Assembly: GCA_004194705.1 (NCBI GenBank)
Contig: SADC01001291.1
Coordinates: forward strand, 1,364,001 to 1,428,000
Origin: Ditylenchus dipsaci
Lineage: Eukaryota; Nematoda; Chromadorea; Rhabditida; Anguinidae
Direction of reading: 5' to 3'
Length of the DNA stretch: 64,000 nucleotides
In this document: positions 10,001-20,442 of the stretch, one piece after another
Position numbering within the stretch: position 1 is the first letter of the stretch
How the letters are laid out: every line of letters begins with the position of its first letter
The notes under the pieces: generated by a model
The model's input: only the letters and a program-made list of their open reading frames with translations
Databases searched by the model: none
What the model was told of the DNA's origin: nothing
Program-made: the position numbers and the translations under genes

Positions 10001-12029
10001 ACCCCTAAAAAATCAGAAAAATTTGAGGCCGATTACGTGATTTTTAGGTACTCAACCAAAATCTGGAAAGTGGAATCAGGAGTGCTCGTGCTAATCAAGA
10101 AAACGCAAAAAACAGATTTGCGAAATAATTGCTCAAGGCTGAGATATAAGGTCCATATGGTGGGGGATTAATAGAGAAAATACGGTATATGGTTTTTCCT
10201 GGGGTTGCTGAAATGGCCGACCATAATCTTTTCGGGAATATTTCCGGCTACAATCTTTTTCGGCCATATTCTTTAAAAAAGCATGCAAAAATTTGTGAAA
10301 AAAGTTTATTTTAGAATTTAAAAAGAAGTATTAACGATTATGGCAATCTTAAAATGATTTGGCCATATTCCTGGAATATTCCCGATTATATTCCCGGGAA
10401 TATTACCATTCAGCGACTCTAGTTTTTCCAGCATCTTATTTGGATACTAGGGTGAGTTGTGTAAGGTCGAAACTGAAAAATGCCGTCTTTTTTAAGTTTT
10501 GGAGACAAAGGTTGAGTAGTGCCAGATATCTAAATAATTTTTAAAGTAATTACACTATCAGGTAGCTCTGCGACTCTAGTTTATAACGACGCATAATTTA
10601 TTACAATATCTTTGCAAAATCTAGCATAAAAACGTTGAAGTATGAAGCAAACCAGAAAAATAATTCGATTCATACTTTCACCTTTTTGTGCTACATTTTG
10701 CAAAGATATTGCAACAAATAATACGCTGTTAGAAAGTAGAGTCGCAAGGCTACGTGACAGTGTTATCACATTTCAAAAAAACTTTAGATATTTACCTCTT
10801 TGACTAAAAGAAAAAAAGATGGCACTTTTCAGTCAAAAGACGGTACTTTTCAGTTTTGACCGTTGTGTAATTACCGGGTCGAGAACCAAAATCGAGAGGA
10901 GAGATCATTGCAGAAAATACGGTTTTTGAAAAGAAAAAAATTGAGATGGTAAAACTTGGTCTACAGTTGACGCTCTCTATAATGACGCTTTTTAGAACGA
11001 CCCCTCCCTATAACGACCTGGAAAAAGACAGCTACTTGGTCATGAACGACCTCATTTACGTCAAAACGACGCTCTTTATAACGACGCTTTCTATAACGAC
11101 TCGGTTTAGTCGGTCCCTTGACAGTCGTTATAGAGAGCGTCGACTGTACCCTGTGCCTTGAATTTTGCCTAAATTTAAAAAAAAGATTCAAAATGCATTG
11201 GTCCGACAAAGTTGGGTCACCACCCATTAAATATTACAATACCACCAATTTAGCACGCAAGCCACAATTTACATTTGCAGGCTCAACTTCAAAAGCTCAG
11301 CCAAATGGTTTGGCCATTCATTGCCGAAAAAGCCAAGAATATAATCAGAAGCTTACCAAACAACAAAGTGGCTGTATTGGACGCAGCTGTTTTGCTAGAA
11401 GCTGGATGGGACAGCTTTGTTCACCAAGTCTGGACTACCTTTGTGCCCAGAGAAGAAGCTGTAAAGAGGGTGTGTGGACGAGACAATCTCACCACTCAAC
11501 AGGTAGGCCTATTCGAAAGAATTGATGGCTTTATTTTTCAACCCACAAATATCGAAGAGATTTAAGTCTATCTCGTGATTTTGGGTCTAAACGAGGGATG
11601 AAAATAAAATTTTTACAGAAAAAGTCACTTTGAGAATTTTTAAAGAAAAAGTAACTTTATCTGATGGGTTTTGCCATTTTAAAGCAAAAGAAGATTTTGA
11701 CATAAATGTCAAAAATAAAAATTAAATCGACAATTTTAGGCTGAATCTCGAGTGGACAGTCAACTAACCAACGAACAGCGGATAGCTAAAAGTAATGTGG
11801 TTTTATGGTGATTTTTTTCTTCAAATTAAAAATAACAATTGATTAGTTTTGTTTTACAGCTCTTTGTGGGACTACAAGGAGACTGAAAGCCAGGTAAAAA
11901 ATGAACGTGGGCGTTTCAACAAAACAAAAGTCCTCGTGCCAATTATTTTTTTAGATTGAATGAATCCTTTTTATTCAGGTGGATAAAGCAGTGGGCATTC
12001 TGAACACCAAATATCGACCGAAACAATAG
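1049..12029 (+). CDS. COASY: Bifunctional coenzyme A synthase (PPAT + dephospho-CoA kinase)
   Basis: It catalyses the last two steps of CoA synthesis: 4'-phosphopantetheine to dephospho-CoA, then to CoA. Exons are 1049-1180, 1232-1438, 1893-2112, 2159-2198, 8912-8970, 9022-9131, 9181-9339, 9633-9737, 9786-9932, 11281-11502, 11740-11807, 11860-11893 and 11979-12029, and all phases agree. The PPAT half shows [12 protein letters not shown] (nucleotidyltransferase HxGH). The kinase half shows the P-loop [11 protein letters not shown], the [10 protein letters not shown] motif and [15 protein letters not shown]. The last two exons match the COASY C-terminus. The ATG at 1049 is the first in frame, but an upstream exon cannot be excluded. 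AATAAA lies near 12115. Intron 4 (2199-8911) carries a MULE and other repeats. Donor gttagg at 9340 is weak but keeps phase. Confidence 0.93.
1460..1686. mobile_element. TTAA-flanked palindromic MITE in COASY intron
   Basis: It begins AGGGGCATACC and ends GGGCATGCCCT, flanked by TTAA on both sides (1456-1459, 1687-1690). The arms share gaacttctgtac, ttgtttt and aggcctt in inverted orientation. The same family recurs at least seven more times in the window. TTAA targets fit Kolobok or piggyBac superfamilies; no transposase is present. Confidence 0.8.
2338..2456. repeat. Small palindrome nested in the left MULE TIR
   Basis: gttgagatcaggtccgaaaa at the left is matched inverted by ttttcggacctgatctcaac at the right. 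The right-hand MULE TIR lacks this segment, so it is an insertion into, or local rearrangement of, the left arm. Confidence 0.65.
2866..2945. repeat. Second MULE-type subterminal array with an altered unit
   Basis: Four tandem 15 bp units read gaattcatctgcacc and run into ttttggcattctgt, the same inner TIR boundary seen at 2580. The unit differs from the outer array (catctgca instead of catataca) in every copy. It looks like a piece of a sister element. Confidence 0.7.
3288..3515. mobile_element. Palindromic MITE inside the MULE
   Basis: Arms containing acattgtccatt, aatggacaatgtc and gttaacccacttttcgatta pair with inverted copies further right. Upstream (3000-3285) are fragments of the ttcgt-cccacct and ttattagaggaaatacg repeats seen elsewhere in the window. 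Confidence 0.7.
3612..6355 (-). CDS. MULE transposase fused to a Ulp1/SENP-type cysteine protease (one in-frame stop)
   Basis: Ten exons, 5' to 3' on the minus strand: 6355-5828, 5783-5430, 5383-5193, 5147-4633, 4591-4496, 4451-4270, 4223-4074, 4028-3949, 3905-3827, 3776-3612. Every junction keeps phase and the sum is 780 codons. Exon 1 has a FLYWCH-like finger (LYWK..C..C, ending EHNHLGD). Exon 2 has the MULE core [11 protein letters not shown] and DFEMAEF. Exon 4 has [10 protein letters not shown]. Exons 6-10 form a C48 protease: [18 protein letters not shown] (His codon 4088-4086), YYDSL (Asp 3992-3990), [11 protein letters not shown] (Gln 3764-3762, Cys 3746-3744). The exon 5 donor is GC. 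TAG at 5026-5024 breaks exon 4, so this copy may be inactive. A poly(A) signal lies near 3534-3539. Fusions of this kind are known from some plant and animal MULEs. Confidence 0.85.
7236..7445. repeat. 10 bp satellite array (cctatcctcg)
   Basis: About 20 near-identical copies of cctatcctcg or cctaccctcg stand head to tail. The long reading frame across it is a product of the repeat and is not a gene. Confidence 0.9.
7598..7975. repeat. Tandem duplication of about 180 bp
   Basis: Two direct copies (about 7598-7778 and 7779-7970) share cacccaatatccagg, aatacaccatctcta, ggagggacttataaac and atcggtcttgaacat, with scattered substitutions. Confidence 0.85.
8030..8625. mobile_element. Long palindrome inside the 7.0-8.6 kb element
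   Basis: Arms of about 280 bp are inverted copies around 8330. Shared words include gttctcgacacgaaatca, gaccagatggcttagtaccc, ggccaaaaggcca and cggatcagatttcgggt. Confidence 0.8.
8634..8854. mobile_element. TTAA-flanked palindromic MITE in COASY intron
   Basis: Starts GGGCATGCTCACC and ends GGTGAGCATGCCC between TTAA at 8630-8633 and 8855-8858. It shares gaacttctgtac, tttctaacaaaa and aggccttg arms with the copy at 1460. It ends about 55 bp before a COASY acceptor. Confidence 0.8.
9955..10185. mobile_element. MITE with accgtattttctctatta ends in COASY intron
   Basis: The left end taccgtattttctctattaa and right end ttaatagagaaaatacggta are inverted. Flanking words such as catgggggattatttttcaa also occur at 23.8 and 28.1 kb. 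An imperfect palindrome built on ggccataatctttt and ggaatattcccg follows at 10200-10430. Confidence 0.75.
10545..10775. mobile_element. Palindromic MITE (family also at 63.7 kb)
   Basis: ttacactatcaggtagctctgcgactctag at the left pairs with the inverted end near 10770. Centre arms carry caatatctttgcaaaat. The same design and terminal words recur at 63720-64000. Confidence 0.75.
10964..11146. mobile_element. TA-flanked pogo/Tigger-type MITE in COASY intron
   Basis: Begins CAGTTGACGCTCTCTATAA and ends inverted (TTATAGAGAGCGTCGACTG), with TA on both sides. The internal word ataacgacgct repeats. The end sequence and TA target fit pogo/Tigger elements. Confidence 0.8.
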
Positions 12030-12394
12030 CCAGTCTGACGAGAAAATTTTATAGTTTATCTAATGTGATCGTCAAAGTGCCACAAATAATTTATCGAAAA
12101 AGTGCTAAGCGATAATAAAAGAATGTTTTGAGCTGAAAATAGTTTTATTTTTTTATTGATTGCCTGTTATTAAATAAATATTTCAAGTTATTTTGGGCAG
12201 CGATGAATTGAGCTGGTTAAAGTTATTCAATTTTCAATTTATCGAGGACGACTATTAATTAGCGGTTAGGAGCAGATTAGGCCAATTCAAATTGAGCCAT
12301 TAAATCAGACCAATGCGAACTAGAAAATAGACGTATCATACCAACTCTTATTTCACTCAAAAAAGGTGACCCAATTTAAAGTTGTCCCAGTTTG

Positions 12395-12695
12395 AATTGG
12401 GACACGGGCATTTCACTCTGCGAACATTTCACTCTCCAGAACATTTCACTCTCAGCGGCACTTCACTCTCTGGGACATTTCACTCTTTGGGACATTTCAC
12501 TCTCTGGGACACTTCACTCTTGATTCTATAAGAAAATTCAAAATGAAAATAAAAAATCAAGCAAGAATTGTGTTTAAAATTAGCAGTACCCAAGTTATAA
12601 AAAAGCTTATGTCCCATGAAAAGCCAGTATCAATTTTAGTCCTGAGATTGAAATGTCCGAGAAAGTGAAATGTCACGTACCCGGTTGAATTTGAC
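12395..12695. repeat. Tandem atttcactctctgggac array with partial inverted end
   Basis: Seven degenerate 17-19 bp units spell acatttcactct plus ctggg variants (12409-12530). An inverted single unit, gagaaagtgaaatgtcac, closes the block near 12680. Confidence 0.7.
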
Positions 12696-12804
12696 CAATT
12701 CGAAATTTACTTAATTTTCTTCTCTTCTAACTTGCGACGGGCAGCGATCGATAGCGACAATTAGAATTGAGAAGATTAAGACAATTCGAATTGAGGCTAT
12801 TAAT

Positions 12805-13255
12805 TGCGCATTCACAATGAGGAGTCTGTTTGCAGATGCTAAAACAGACTACTCAATAAGAATCTCAGAAACAGAATCCTCACGTTTTTCATTTTTTTCC
12901 AAAATTATTCAGTTGGTACGGTTTTTTTAGTTTCCATTTGCAAAAATCATGTAGTTGAGATTTAGGGCTACCGAATGAGCTATTAAATAAGTTAATATTG
13001 CTTCAAAATTCAGGTAAAATTTGAAGAATCCGCCTATGAATCCCAACTCGAGTGCGGATGCTTGGGCAAATTCTTTCTTTTATATCTCAATTTTTCGAAA
13101 AACAACTACTTTATTAATAGCTTATCTGGTAGCCCTGAATCTTAGCTACAAGATGGCACGAACTTAATAATTTTTGAAAAATTTTTAAAAAAGTGATGGT
13201 CATTTCCAAGTGTAAAGTCTGGTACAGCATCCGCAAACAGCCTCCTCATTGTGAA
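12805..13255. mobile_element. Palindromic element
   Basis: gcattcacaatgaggagtct at the left pairs with cctcctcattgtgaattcag at the right; gtttgcagatgct pairs with agcatccgcaaac. No coding sequence is seen. Confidence 0.7.
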
Positions 13256-13349
13256 TTCAGCCTTAGCGACAAGAATTTATCAAGAAAATTCGAAATTTAA
13301 ATAGATAAGTTTTGCCGCAAAATGAATTGTCTCAATAGGAGTTGTCGCA

Positions 13350-14835
13350 ATTCAATTTGGGCAAAGCTTTTCCTTGCTGCAAAAAGACTTCTTTTTGCTC
13401 CCGAAGGACTTTTTTTGCTGCTAATTTTTTTTGCTGCAAAAAGACTTTTTTTTGCGCCGAAAAGACTTTTTTCGCTGCTAAAAGACTTTTTTTTGCTCCC
13501 AAGGACTTTTTTTTGCTGCTAATTTTGTCTGCTGCGAAAAGACTTTTTTTTGCTGCTAAAAGACTCTTCGTGCTGCAAAAGGACTTTTTTTTGCTGCTAA
13601 AATACTTTTTTTTGCTGCAAATATTGTTTTGCTTAACATGCATTCTTCGCAGCATTTTTTACTAGAAATATCAATTGTTATACAATTTTATTATACTATT
13701 TTGTTGTCAATTCGTCCACAGTCAATGCGTCCACGGTCAATTCGTGCATTCGCCAATTCGTCCACACGTCAATTTGTCTACAGGTCAATTAATCCCACTT
13801 TCGAAACCTAGGTAGTCCCTTATTCTCCAGGTGGGGTCCGGCTGGACAACTTAAGTACATTCAAACCTCTAAATAGCAACCCTCTATATTGCATCCACCT
13901 CTATGTTGCATCTGTTTTTTTTTTTTTGGTTTGGTTGGCCGGAAAATAAATAACCTATTATCAACCCTCTATATTGCATCCGGGCTTGGCCGGTCCCTTG
14001 CGGGATGCAATATAGAGGTTTGAATGTACAGCCTGAAAATTTCGCGGCAAAAACCGACTTTTCATATACACTAAAGTACTCGAGACACTGTTCTAGACAT
14101 GATATAATTATTTATAAGCTCAATCTGAATGATTCCTTTAATTTTAACGTCGACTACCTGGTACTTATTCATTTCAGGGGCAAAAATTAAATAAAAACTT
14201 AAAAACTTGCGTAAAACAATTACTTAGAAGATGTTTAAGCACTCTTCTCAAATTATTATAAAATGCGCACTTCCCCCCGAAGTAAAGTGGGTACTGTGTT
14301 TTTCATAAATAACCTAGGGTATTGAGATTCCAATTAGTCAAAACAGGATTTTGGTCTCAGCAAACTGTTTTCAGCACACAATTTTGGGTTAAATAGCATG
14401 GTTTATTCGTTCCTAAGAGATGATAAAAATTTTGTGGACAAATTGACCGAAAAATATGTATAAAAATTGATATTTCTAGTAAAAAATGCTGCGAAGAAGG
14501 CATGTGAAGCAAAACAATATTTGCAGCAAAAAAGTATTTTAACAGCAAAAAAAAGTATTTTAGCAGCAAAAAAGTCCTTTTGCAGCACGAAGAGTCTTTT
14601 AGCAGCAAAAAAAGTATTTTTGCAGCAAAAAGAAGTCTTTTTGCAGCAGACAAAATTAGCAGCAAAAAAAGTCTTTTGGGAGCAAAAAAAAGTCTTTTAG
14701 CAGCAAAAAAAGTTTTTTTGGCGCAAAAAAAAGTCTTTTTGCAGCAAAAAAAATTAGCAGCAAAAAAAAGTCATTTGGGAGCAAAAAGAAGTCTTTTTGC
14801 AGCAAGGAAAAGCTTTGCCCATTCAATTTTATCTC
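13350..14835. mobile_element. Foldback-like element with gctgcaaaaagactttt tandem arms
   Basis: Both arms (13350-13680 and 14470-14830) are arrays of a roughly 20 bp unit, ttttttgctgcaaaaagact, in opposite orientation. They are bounded outside by gggcaaagcttttccttgct and inside by ttcgcagcattttttactag. Long frames through the arms are repeat artefacts. The spacer holds a smaller palindrome (13845-14030: acattcaaacctctaaatag to gcaatatagaggtttgaatg). A shorter copy lies at 46.7 kb. Confidence 0.8.
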
Positions 14836-15261
14836 AAACTGTTTCGATATGAATTGTCGCTATCTATCGCTGCTCCTTGCGACGGCGTTTACGGAGGGAT
14901 TTTAAATTGTGAAAAAAATATTTTTTGTTATAATGTCTCCCATAAAATTAACTTCTAGTATCAAAATGTCTTCGGAATTCATCGAAATTGTTCTCAATCG
15001 CTGAGACTATTTTAAGTAAAGTAGCCTAAAACTGCCTCTGTTTAACCATTCTATAGTCGCATCCAATAATTTTTACTAGATATCAACGAAATCTTTTTTC
15101 GGAGCACGTTTTGATTCTACAAGTAACTTTTTTTAAAAAATTGGAAAAATATTAACTTTTTTTTAAGTTAAAAAATCTACAAAAAATGGTTGTCACACCA
15201 GTTAAGTCGTGAAGACACGATTAGATCTAATAATGATGTAGTGTTTAAAGCTATCTCCACT

Positions 15262-15943
15262 ATGGTTACCAGCAGAATCTCAAGGTCATCGAAGAAAACA
15301 GAAGAGATTTTGGACGAAACTCCACAAATGGCAAGTACCAGCGCAGAAGAGACCAGCACTGAGGAGGAGAGTGAATATGAAGAGGAGATCATGGTCATAG
15401 AGCTCAACGGGGTGCTGGACGCAGAGAGTGTCAGGCAAGCAGCTCGAAATGGTCTCATCACTCTTCGCAGGGCTAATGGCAGTGAGCCTCTGGTGCAGGT
15501 ATGTAATCAATGTGAGTAGTCATCTCATGTTAATACATTTTTTAGGTTGGATCAGCCATGTACACTGGACAATGGGCCCAAACCTTGGGCACTGACCTCA
15601 TTTTCTGTACCTCCGACAAAGTGGTGCATGAAGGTAGTGGGTTGACCGCCAACCCCACAGCCAATCCCTTCCCAACCAGCACCAATGAAGACATAGGCTT
15701 GGACCTCTGGCACCCAATTGTGCTCCTGTGTTAGACCTAATCGCTGTGGCCCAGACCAGGTTAGTAGCCCATAAAGCAGTCTTCTCCTCTAATGCAGGCT
15801 CCACTTCTCGCCCTGCATCACAAAGAACCAGCCAGTTAGAGATGGACAATCCAGAACTAACACAAACAGTCGAGGATCTGATTGATGTGGAACTCTCGCA
15901 TCCCGGCAATTCTTCAAAGAAAAGACCAAAGGGCGAAAATTAA
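15262..15943 (+). CDS. GTF3C6: Transcription factor IIIC subunit 6-like
   Basis: TFIIIC binds internal promoters of tRNA genes for RNA polymerase III; subunit 6 is a small component. Exons are 15262-15498, 15546-15633 and 15735-15943, totalling 177 codons plus stop. An acidic, Ser/Glu-rich start leads into IMVIELNGVLDAE, then LVQVGSAMYTGQWAQTLGTD and LIFCTS, which fits the TFIIIC subunit 6 beta-rich core (VLVELxGIID, then LQV...YxGxxxxTLGT). The tail is Ser- and Lys-rich (SSKKRPKG). ATG 15262 is the first in frame. The second intron (gtagtg...tgtgttag, 101 nt) removes what would otherwise look like a frameshift. AATAAA lies at 16001-16006. Confidence 0.82.
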
Positions 15944-16890
15944 TTACGTAAAGGGGTTGTGTTCTCGTTTTTTTGTCTTTTTGGATTTTTCGATGATGAC
16001 AATAAAACTGTTTGTTTTTCAGTATGAAGTTTGAAGTTTTAGTCAGTCTGACTGTGTATTAGATAAAAAAACTGTCTTCATAAATTCTGGCTTCTGGTTT
16101 TATTTTACTGACAAGTGAGTTTGTGAGTTAGAAATAATTATTCAAACTAAGATTTTAGGTCAAAATTTTTATTGTATTGTATTTGTGCTCAAAACTCAAC
16201 AAGCACTGAATAAAATGACACTTTTTGACCGAATGTCCTTTATTTTATATAAATGTCCTTTTAAAATTTTGAGTTTGGAGCCAGAAAAGTCTTCAAAAAA
16301 ATCTGAGTATGGGGTCGACTTAGATTTGGGTGCTGGGAAAATTCCCGAGATGTTTCCCGGGAAAATTGAAAGCAAAAGAGGAAAAATTGCTATTTTGTAT
16401 TGCCTTCTTATTTTAAACTATTTTACAGATAATGAACGTTTGGATGCCGTCTATTGTCGTGGGCTTGGAGATAGTTCAACAAAATCGTAGAGAAAACCAA
16501 CTTAAACCGATTAATGACGTAATTTCAGTCGTTCTTTGGTTGGTTGACCCTCACATTGACGTAGGAATGAGAGAGCTAACGGTATTACTAGAGTTGACTG
16601 TATTGTTGATTGATAGTTGATTGTATTAGGTCACTTGACAGTGGCGTACAAAGAGAGGGAGGGCGAGGGAGTGGGGTTGTGGGTAAGGAGGGCACCTACC
16701 CCTGTAAGATTTTTTTTAAAATGTGTAAGTTAAATGACCCCGAAATTTTTTTAAGACGGTGTAGATAAAATGACCTAAGAAATTTCTTGGTGCCCCCTCC
16801 GTCAGAAATTTCTGGCTACGCCTCAGACTATAGCACATTTTGCAAATTGCGGGTGACTATACTGGTAAGTGAGTAACCATTGAAGAACTA

Positions 16891-17317
16891 CAGTTGAGTC
16901 CCGCTTTAGTGTACACCCCAAAAGTTCGTCTTCGCCTAGTGTCCGGCACTTTTTTTACTTCAATTTTTAAGTATTTTTTAAATTCTGGTACGTCAGTCTA
17001 GTCCGAAATATCGCAGGGATTCCGATTTCGCCAATCGTTTTTTCATAAACACGACAATTTTTATATTTAGACCCGCAAACCCCGCTTTAGTGTACACCTT
17101 TTTAGAATTTAGGTGTACACGTAAGCGGGATTTGCGGGTCTAAATATAAAAGTTGTCGTGTTTATCAAAAACGACTGGCGAAATCGGAATCCTTGCGATA
17201 TTTCAGACTAGACTGACGAATCAGATTTTAAAAAATACTTCAAAAATTGAAGTAAAAAAGGGTCAGACCCAAGGCGAGAACGAACTTTCGGGTGTACACT
17301 AAAGCGGGACTCAACTG
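16891..17317. mobile_element. TA-flanked pogo/Tigger-type MITE
   Basis: CAGTTGAGTCCCGCTTTAG at the left and its inverse at 17299-17317 are flanked by TA. Inner arms carry gtgtacacc, gttcgtcttcgcct and tcggcactttttttact, the same inner block as in the copies at 25.9 and 37.8 kb. The stretch 16010-16890 has AT-rich sequence with no supported gene. Confidence 0.82.
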
Positions 17318-17379
17318 TATTATTAGATAAGTCACCACTTATTGAGTAGCCAGGAAGATAATTTTAAAAAAGATCAAAT

Positions 17380-18800
17380 TGAATTTACACACTAAATTTC
17401 TGAATTTCGACACTAAATTAATTAATTTCGCACTAAATTCAAATTTTCTTCAAAACACTGAATTTCAACACTGAATTCCTGAATTTCCCCACTAAATTTA
17501 TACAAAAGCGAATTCTGTTTCGGATAGCTGTTGTCAATAATTCTGCATGCTCTCTATGTATCCTCTTTAACTCGCTGTTTTCAGTTAGTCAGTGCAAAAT
17601 CAGGGAGATCAAACAAACAAGCAAGGAGCTGCGCGCATATGGACAACTGTCAAAGAGTGCACTAGCAAAGAGGATCTCGATCAGTGGATGGTCGAAAACA
17701 AAGACTCATGGTCATAGTAAGTTACGTTTCATCTCTGGCTGTGCTAAATTTTGGCTTTAGTAAAAGTAACTCGAGAAATATTTCTAAGAAGTTTGCTGAT
17801 GAAATACACCGCTGTGATCACTCCAAGAGAAACAGACCTGGCTATTTCAATTGCATAGTTGGTATGCGAGTGCGATATGTAAAAGATCTCAATACATCGT
17901 CGAAAGCACTCATCCAAACAAGTGGGGAAAACTGGCACAAACGCTTCAAAGACACAAGCCTGAGCAGTCCACTGAAAGAAAGCATCGAAGAAAAGGATGA
18001 TCCGTTCGAAGGGATGACAGCGAGTCTAATTGTAAGAAAGCTTGCCGTATGATTACTCTAATCACGCTTTTAAAAATGTGTTATATTATTATTTAGGACG
18101 TAGCATTAGCTGGCCTAAAGCTTTTGACTGCGCAACGAATTCAAAATCAAGAGAGCTATCGAACTATCCACTACTGGTAAGATTATGAACGCTACGTTTG
18201 CAAGCAATTCTTAGCTTAACTGCTTTAGGTGTGTGGCTTCTCAGACGAAATTCTAGCCCGAGCAACATGATATGCAGAGTTTCATGGAGGTTTGTTCCCT
18301 TTTAAAAGTCATCTTTTGTTTATTTGTAAACAATACAGCCTCCCGATCACTTTTAATGCGCTAGGGCAAGAAATGAAGTGCTCAGCAAAGAGCTGCGCTC
18401 GTTGTTCTATACGCTTAAGAGGTTAACTTGCTACGCCGGCTACATCTCCTGCACTTGCTCTGATAGAATCAAAGACGAAGTCTGCAAACACTCTTTTCTG
18501 TTGATGGAAGCCAAAAACGTTGAATGTTGAAGCTGAATTGAGAATGAACGAAAATGCGGTATTAATAGTGTCAAATTCGTAGTCTACAACACCAGCTTTG
18601 CTAAATATTCCTAATAACATCTCCGAATAAAATAATGCCTGTAAAAATCTGCTTTTGGGAAAATTTAGTGAGGAAGATCAGATATTTAGTGGGGAAAATC
18701 ACAAAATTAGTGGGAAAATTCAGTGTTTGAGGGAAATTTGAATTTAGTGTGAAAATTCAGAAATTTAGTGTCGAAATTCAGAAACGTAGTGGGTAATTTC
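17380..18800. mobile_element. Internally deleted MULE with tandem-unit TIRs
   Basis: Arms of a degenerate unit (ctgaatttcgacactaaat) at 17385-17505 and, inverted, at 18660-18795 enclose coding remnants. The repeats are TIR-like and subdivided, as in the COASY-intron MULE. Confidence 0.7.
17588..18529 (+). pseudogene. MULE transposase remnant (N-terminal part plus SWIM finger)
   Basis: An open stretch from about 17588 (IWTTVKE.., DQWMVENKDSW) splices at gtaagt (17715) to 17760-18030, then to about 18097. The DDE core is missing. A 3' exon (about 18374-18529) encodes YISCTCSDRIKDEVCKHSF, a CxC...CxH SWIM zinc finger typical of MULE transposase C-termini. I read this as a deletion derivative. 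The N-terminal part may be a FAR1/FLYWCH-like zinc module, but I cannot assign its ligands with confidence. Confidence 0.6.
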
Positions 18801-19196
18801 AGTTACAGCCTTTTAAAAATTAGTGGTAATTGCCCAACAATTACTCGAAAAAAGAAAGAAAGAAAAAAGTCAAAAATAACTTTCACCTTAGAGACCGGCC
18901 TCCGGTGAACGTTATGCGGACCTGAATGAAATGAGAAGTAGTCATTATACGGAGTTTCTTATCCACGGCCCAATTTAAAGTGAACGCTGTATAGAACTCT
19001 ATAAAAATTAGGATTCCCGAAACAGTCTTACTGGTATATAGCTCATGCATAACCCTTAATACTTAAAACGACGTGGTAGCCTAGCGGGTAAGGCTGTGGT
19101 GGTGCATCATGCCCGCTACACAATGATCCGTTTTTCGTCCGCATCCCCCACTTAAAAGCACAGTATAGAAAAAGCAATGAAATTTATTTCGTATAC

Positions 19197-20442
19197 CGTA
19201 TAACCTCTATTAAACGGACACCCTCCAATAAACGGACACCCTCTAATAAACGGGCACCACCGAGGTAGGGTTGAAAATTAAACGGGCACCCTCTAATAAA
19301 CGGGCACCACCGAGGTAGGGTTGAAAATTAAACGGGCACCCTCTAATAAACGGGCACCCTAAAAGAGTCATTTTACCTACACCTTGACAAATAAATCAAA
19401 GAATTCGGTGATTTTACTTAACATTTTGTACAATATTCAATCAAACGACAACTCTTCCCAAAACAACAATTTATCATCATTAACAATATCTTCGAAGTTT
19501 GCATTAATGTTAATTCTGAGTTCTTGCTCCCTGTCTTCTTCTTCTTGAAATGCCTCTTCGATGTCGTGCATTCCGTCCTTGGCCATTTTCTCGTCCTTGG
19601 CCACTTTCTCGTCCTTGGCCAATCCATTCAGCTAGATGCACATTGAGATCCGGGTTGTTGACTCGCCTGCCACCACCATCAAGACGCTTTCGTTTGGAAC
19701 CACCGGCTGTGTCGTTGCTAAAACAAAATTAGACAAAAAATATTCCATGTTTGGTAAAAAATCTTTCACTTGGTGCTTGAGCTCGTCTTCTTGCTTTATG
19801 CATTCTTGAATCCTGCTACTTGTCACGTCAAACTTCTTTGCTGCCGATTTCATTGAGTTCTTGCGTGCCAATTTGATTGATTCCAGTTTTGTTGCCGAGT
19901 CCTTGTTGCGATGCCTTTTGCGGTTGACCATTTGCCCTTCATCATCATGCAGATGGAGCTCTTCTGCTTCTGCTTCATTTCGGCTAAGCTCTGCTGTTGC
20001 GTCTTCGACGCAAGTTATATCTACAAAAATCTTCACTTTCCCAGTCGGGGCTTGGTGGCCTATTGGTTAAGGGAAAAAACTCCCTTTGGAAAAAAACTCC
20101 CCCTTTAAAACTCTCTTTGGATCTTGCGGATCCAAAGGGAGTGGGATCAAATATCCTCTCCATTCTTCCTTTTTCCAATTCACGAGTTGGTGGCTGTGGC
20201 CGCTCGAGACACTGCAAGCAAAAAATTATGATTGAATGATTGTTGCAAAACAAAACGAAAGGTGAAGAGTAAAAAAAAACGACCAAACAAAAATATTTTC
20301 AAAAAAATTGACAAGATACAAAAATTTTAAGCTGAAAAATAATCGGGCACCCTCCAATAAACGGACACCCTCTAATAAACGGGCACCCCCGAGGGGGGGT
20401 TGAAAATTAAACGGGCATGCCCGTTTAATAGAGGTTATACGG
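19197..20442. mobile_element. Non-autonomous pogo/Tigger element
   Basis: Ends read CCGTATAACCTCTATTAAAC, with an inverted copy near 20442, and TA on both sides. Subterminal tandem units (aaacgggcaccctctaat) occur at 19215-19360 and 20341-20415. The interior carries a gutted transposase gene on the minus strand. Confidence 0.85.
19437..20036 (-). pseudogene. Pogo/Tigger transposase with its catalytic core deleted
   Basis: Read on the minus strand. The upstream exon (20036 to about 19771) has RKRHRNKDSATKLESIKLAR and SAAKKFDVTSSRIQE, a Psq-type helix-turn-helix as in pogo transposases. After an intron ending gttttag near 19725 it continues with RLDGGGRRVNNPDLNVHLAEW, the linker before the CENP-B-like domain. 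The frame then runs into a short tandem (caaggacgagaa units) and an acidic tail (DIEEAFQEEEDREQE...FWEELSFD). The CENP-B and DDE regions are absent, so it cannot encode an active enzyme. Confidence 0.75.

Noticed and set aside
13322..13665. Long Phe/Leu/Lys-rich frames on both strands
   Set aside because: They are read through the gctgcaaaaagact tandem units of a Foldback-like arm; frames exist on both strands because of the repeat.
15634..15734. Apparent frameshift in GTF3C6
   Set aside because: A 101 nt intron with a proper acceptor (tcctgtgttag) restores frame, so no indel is needed.
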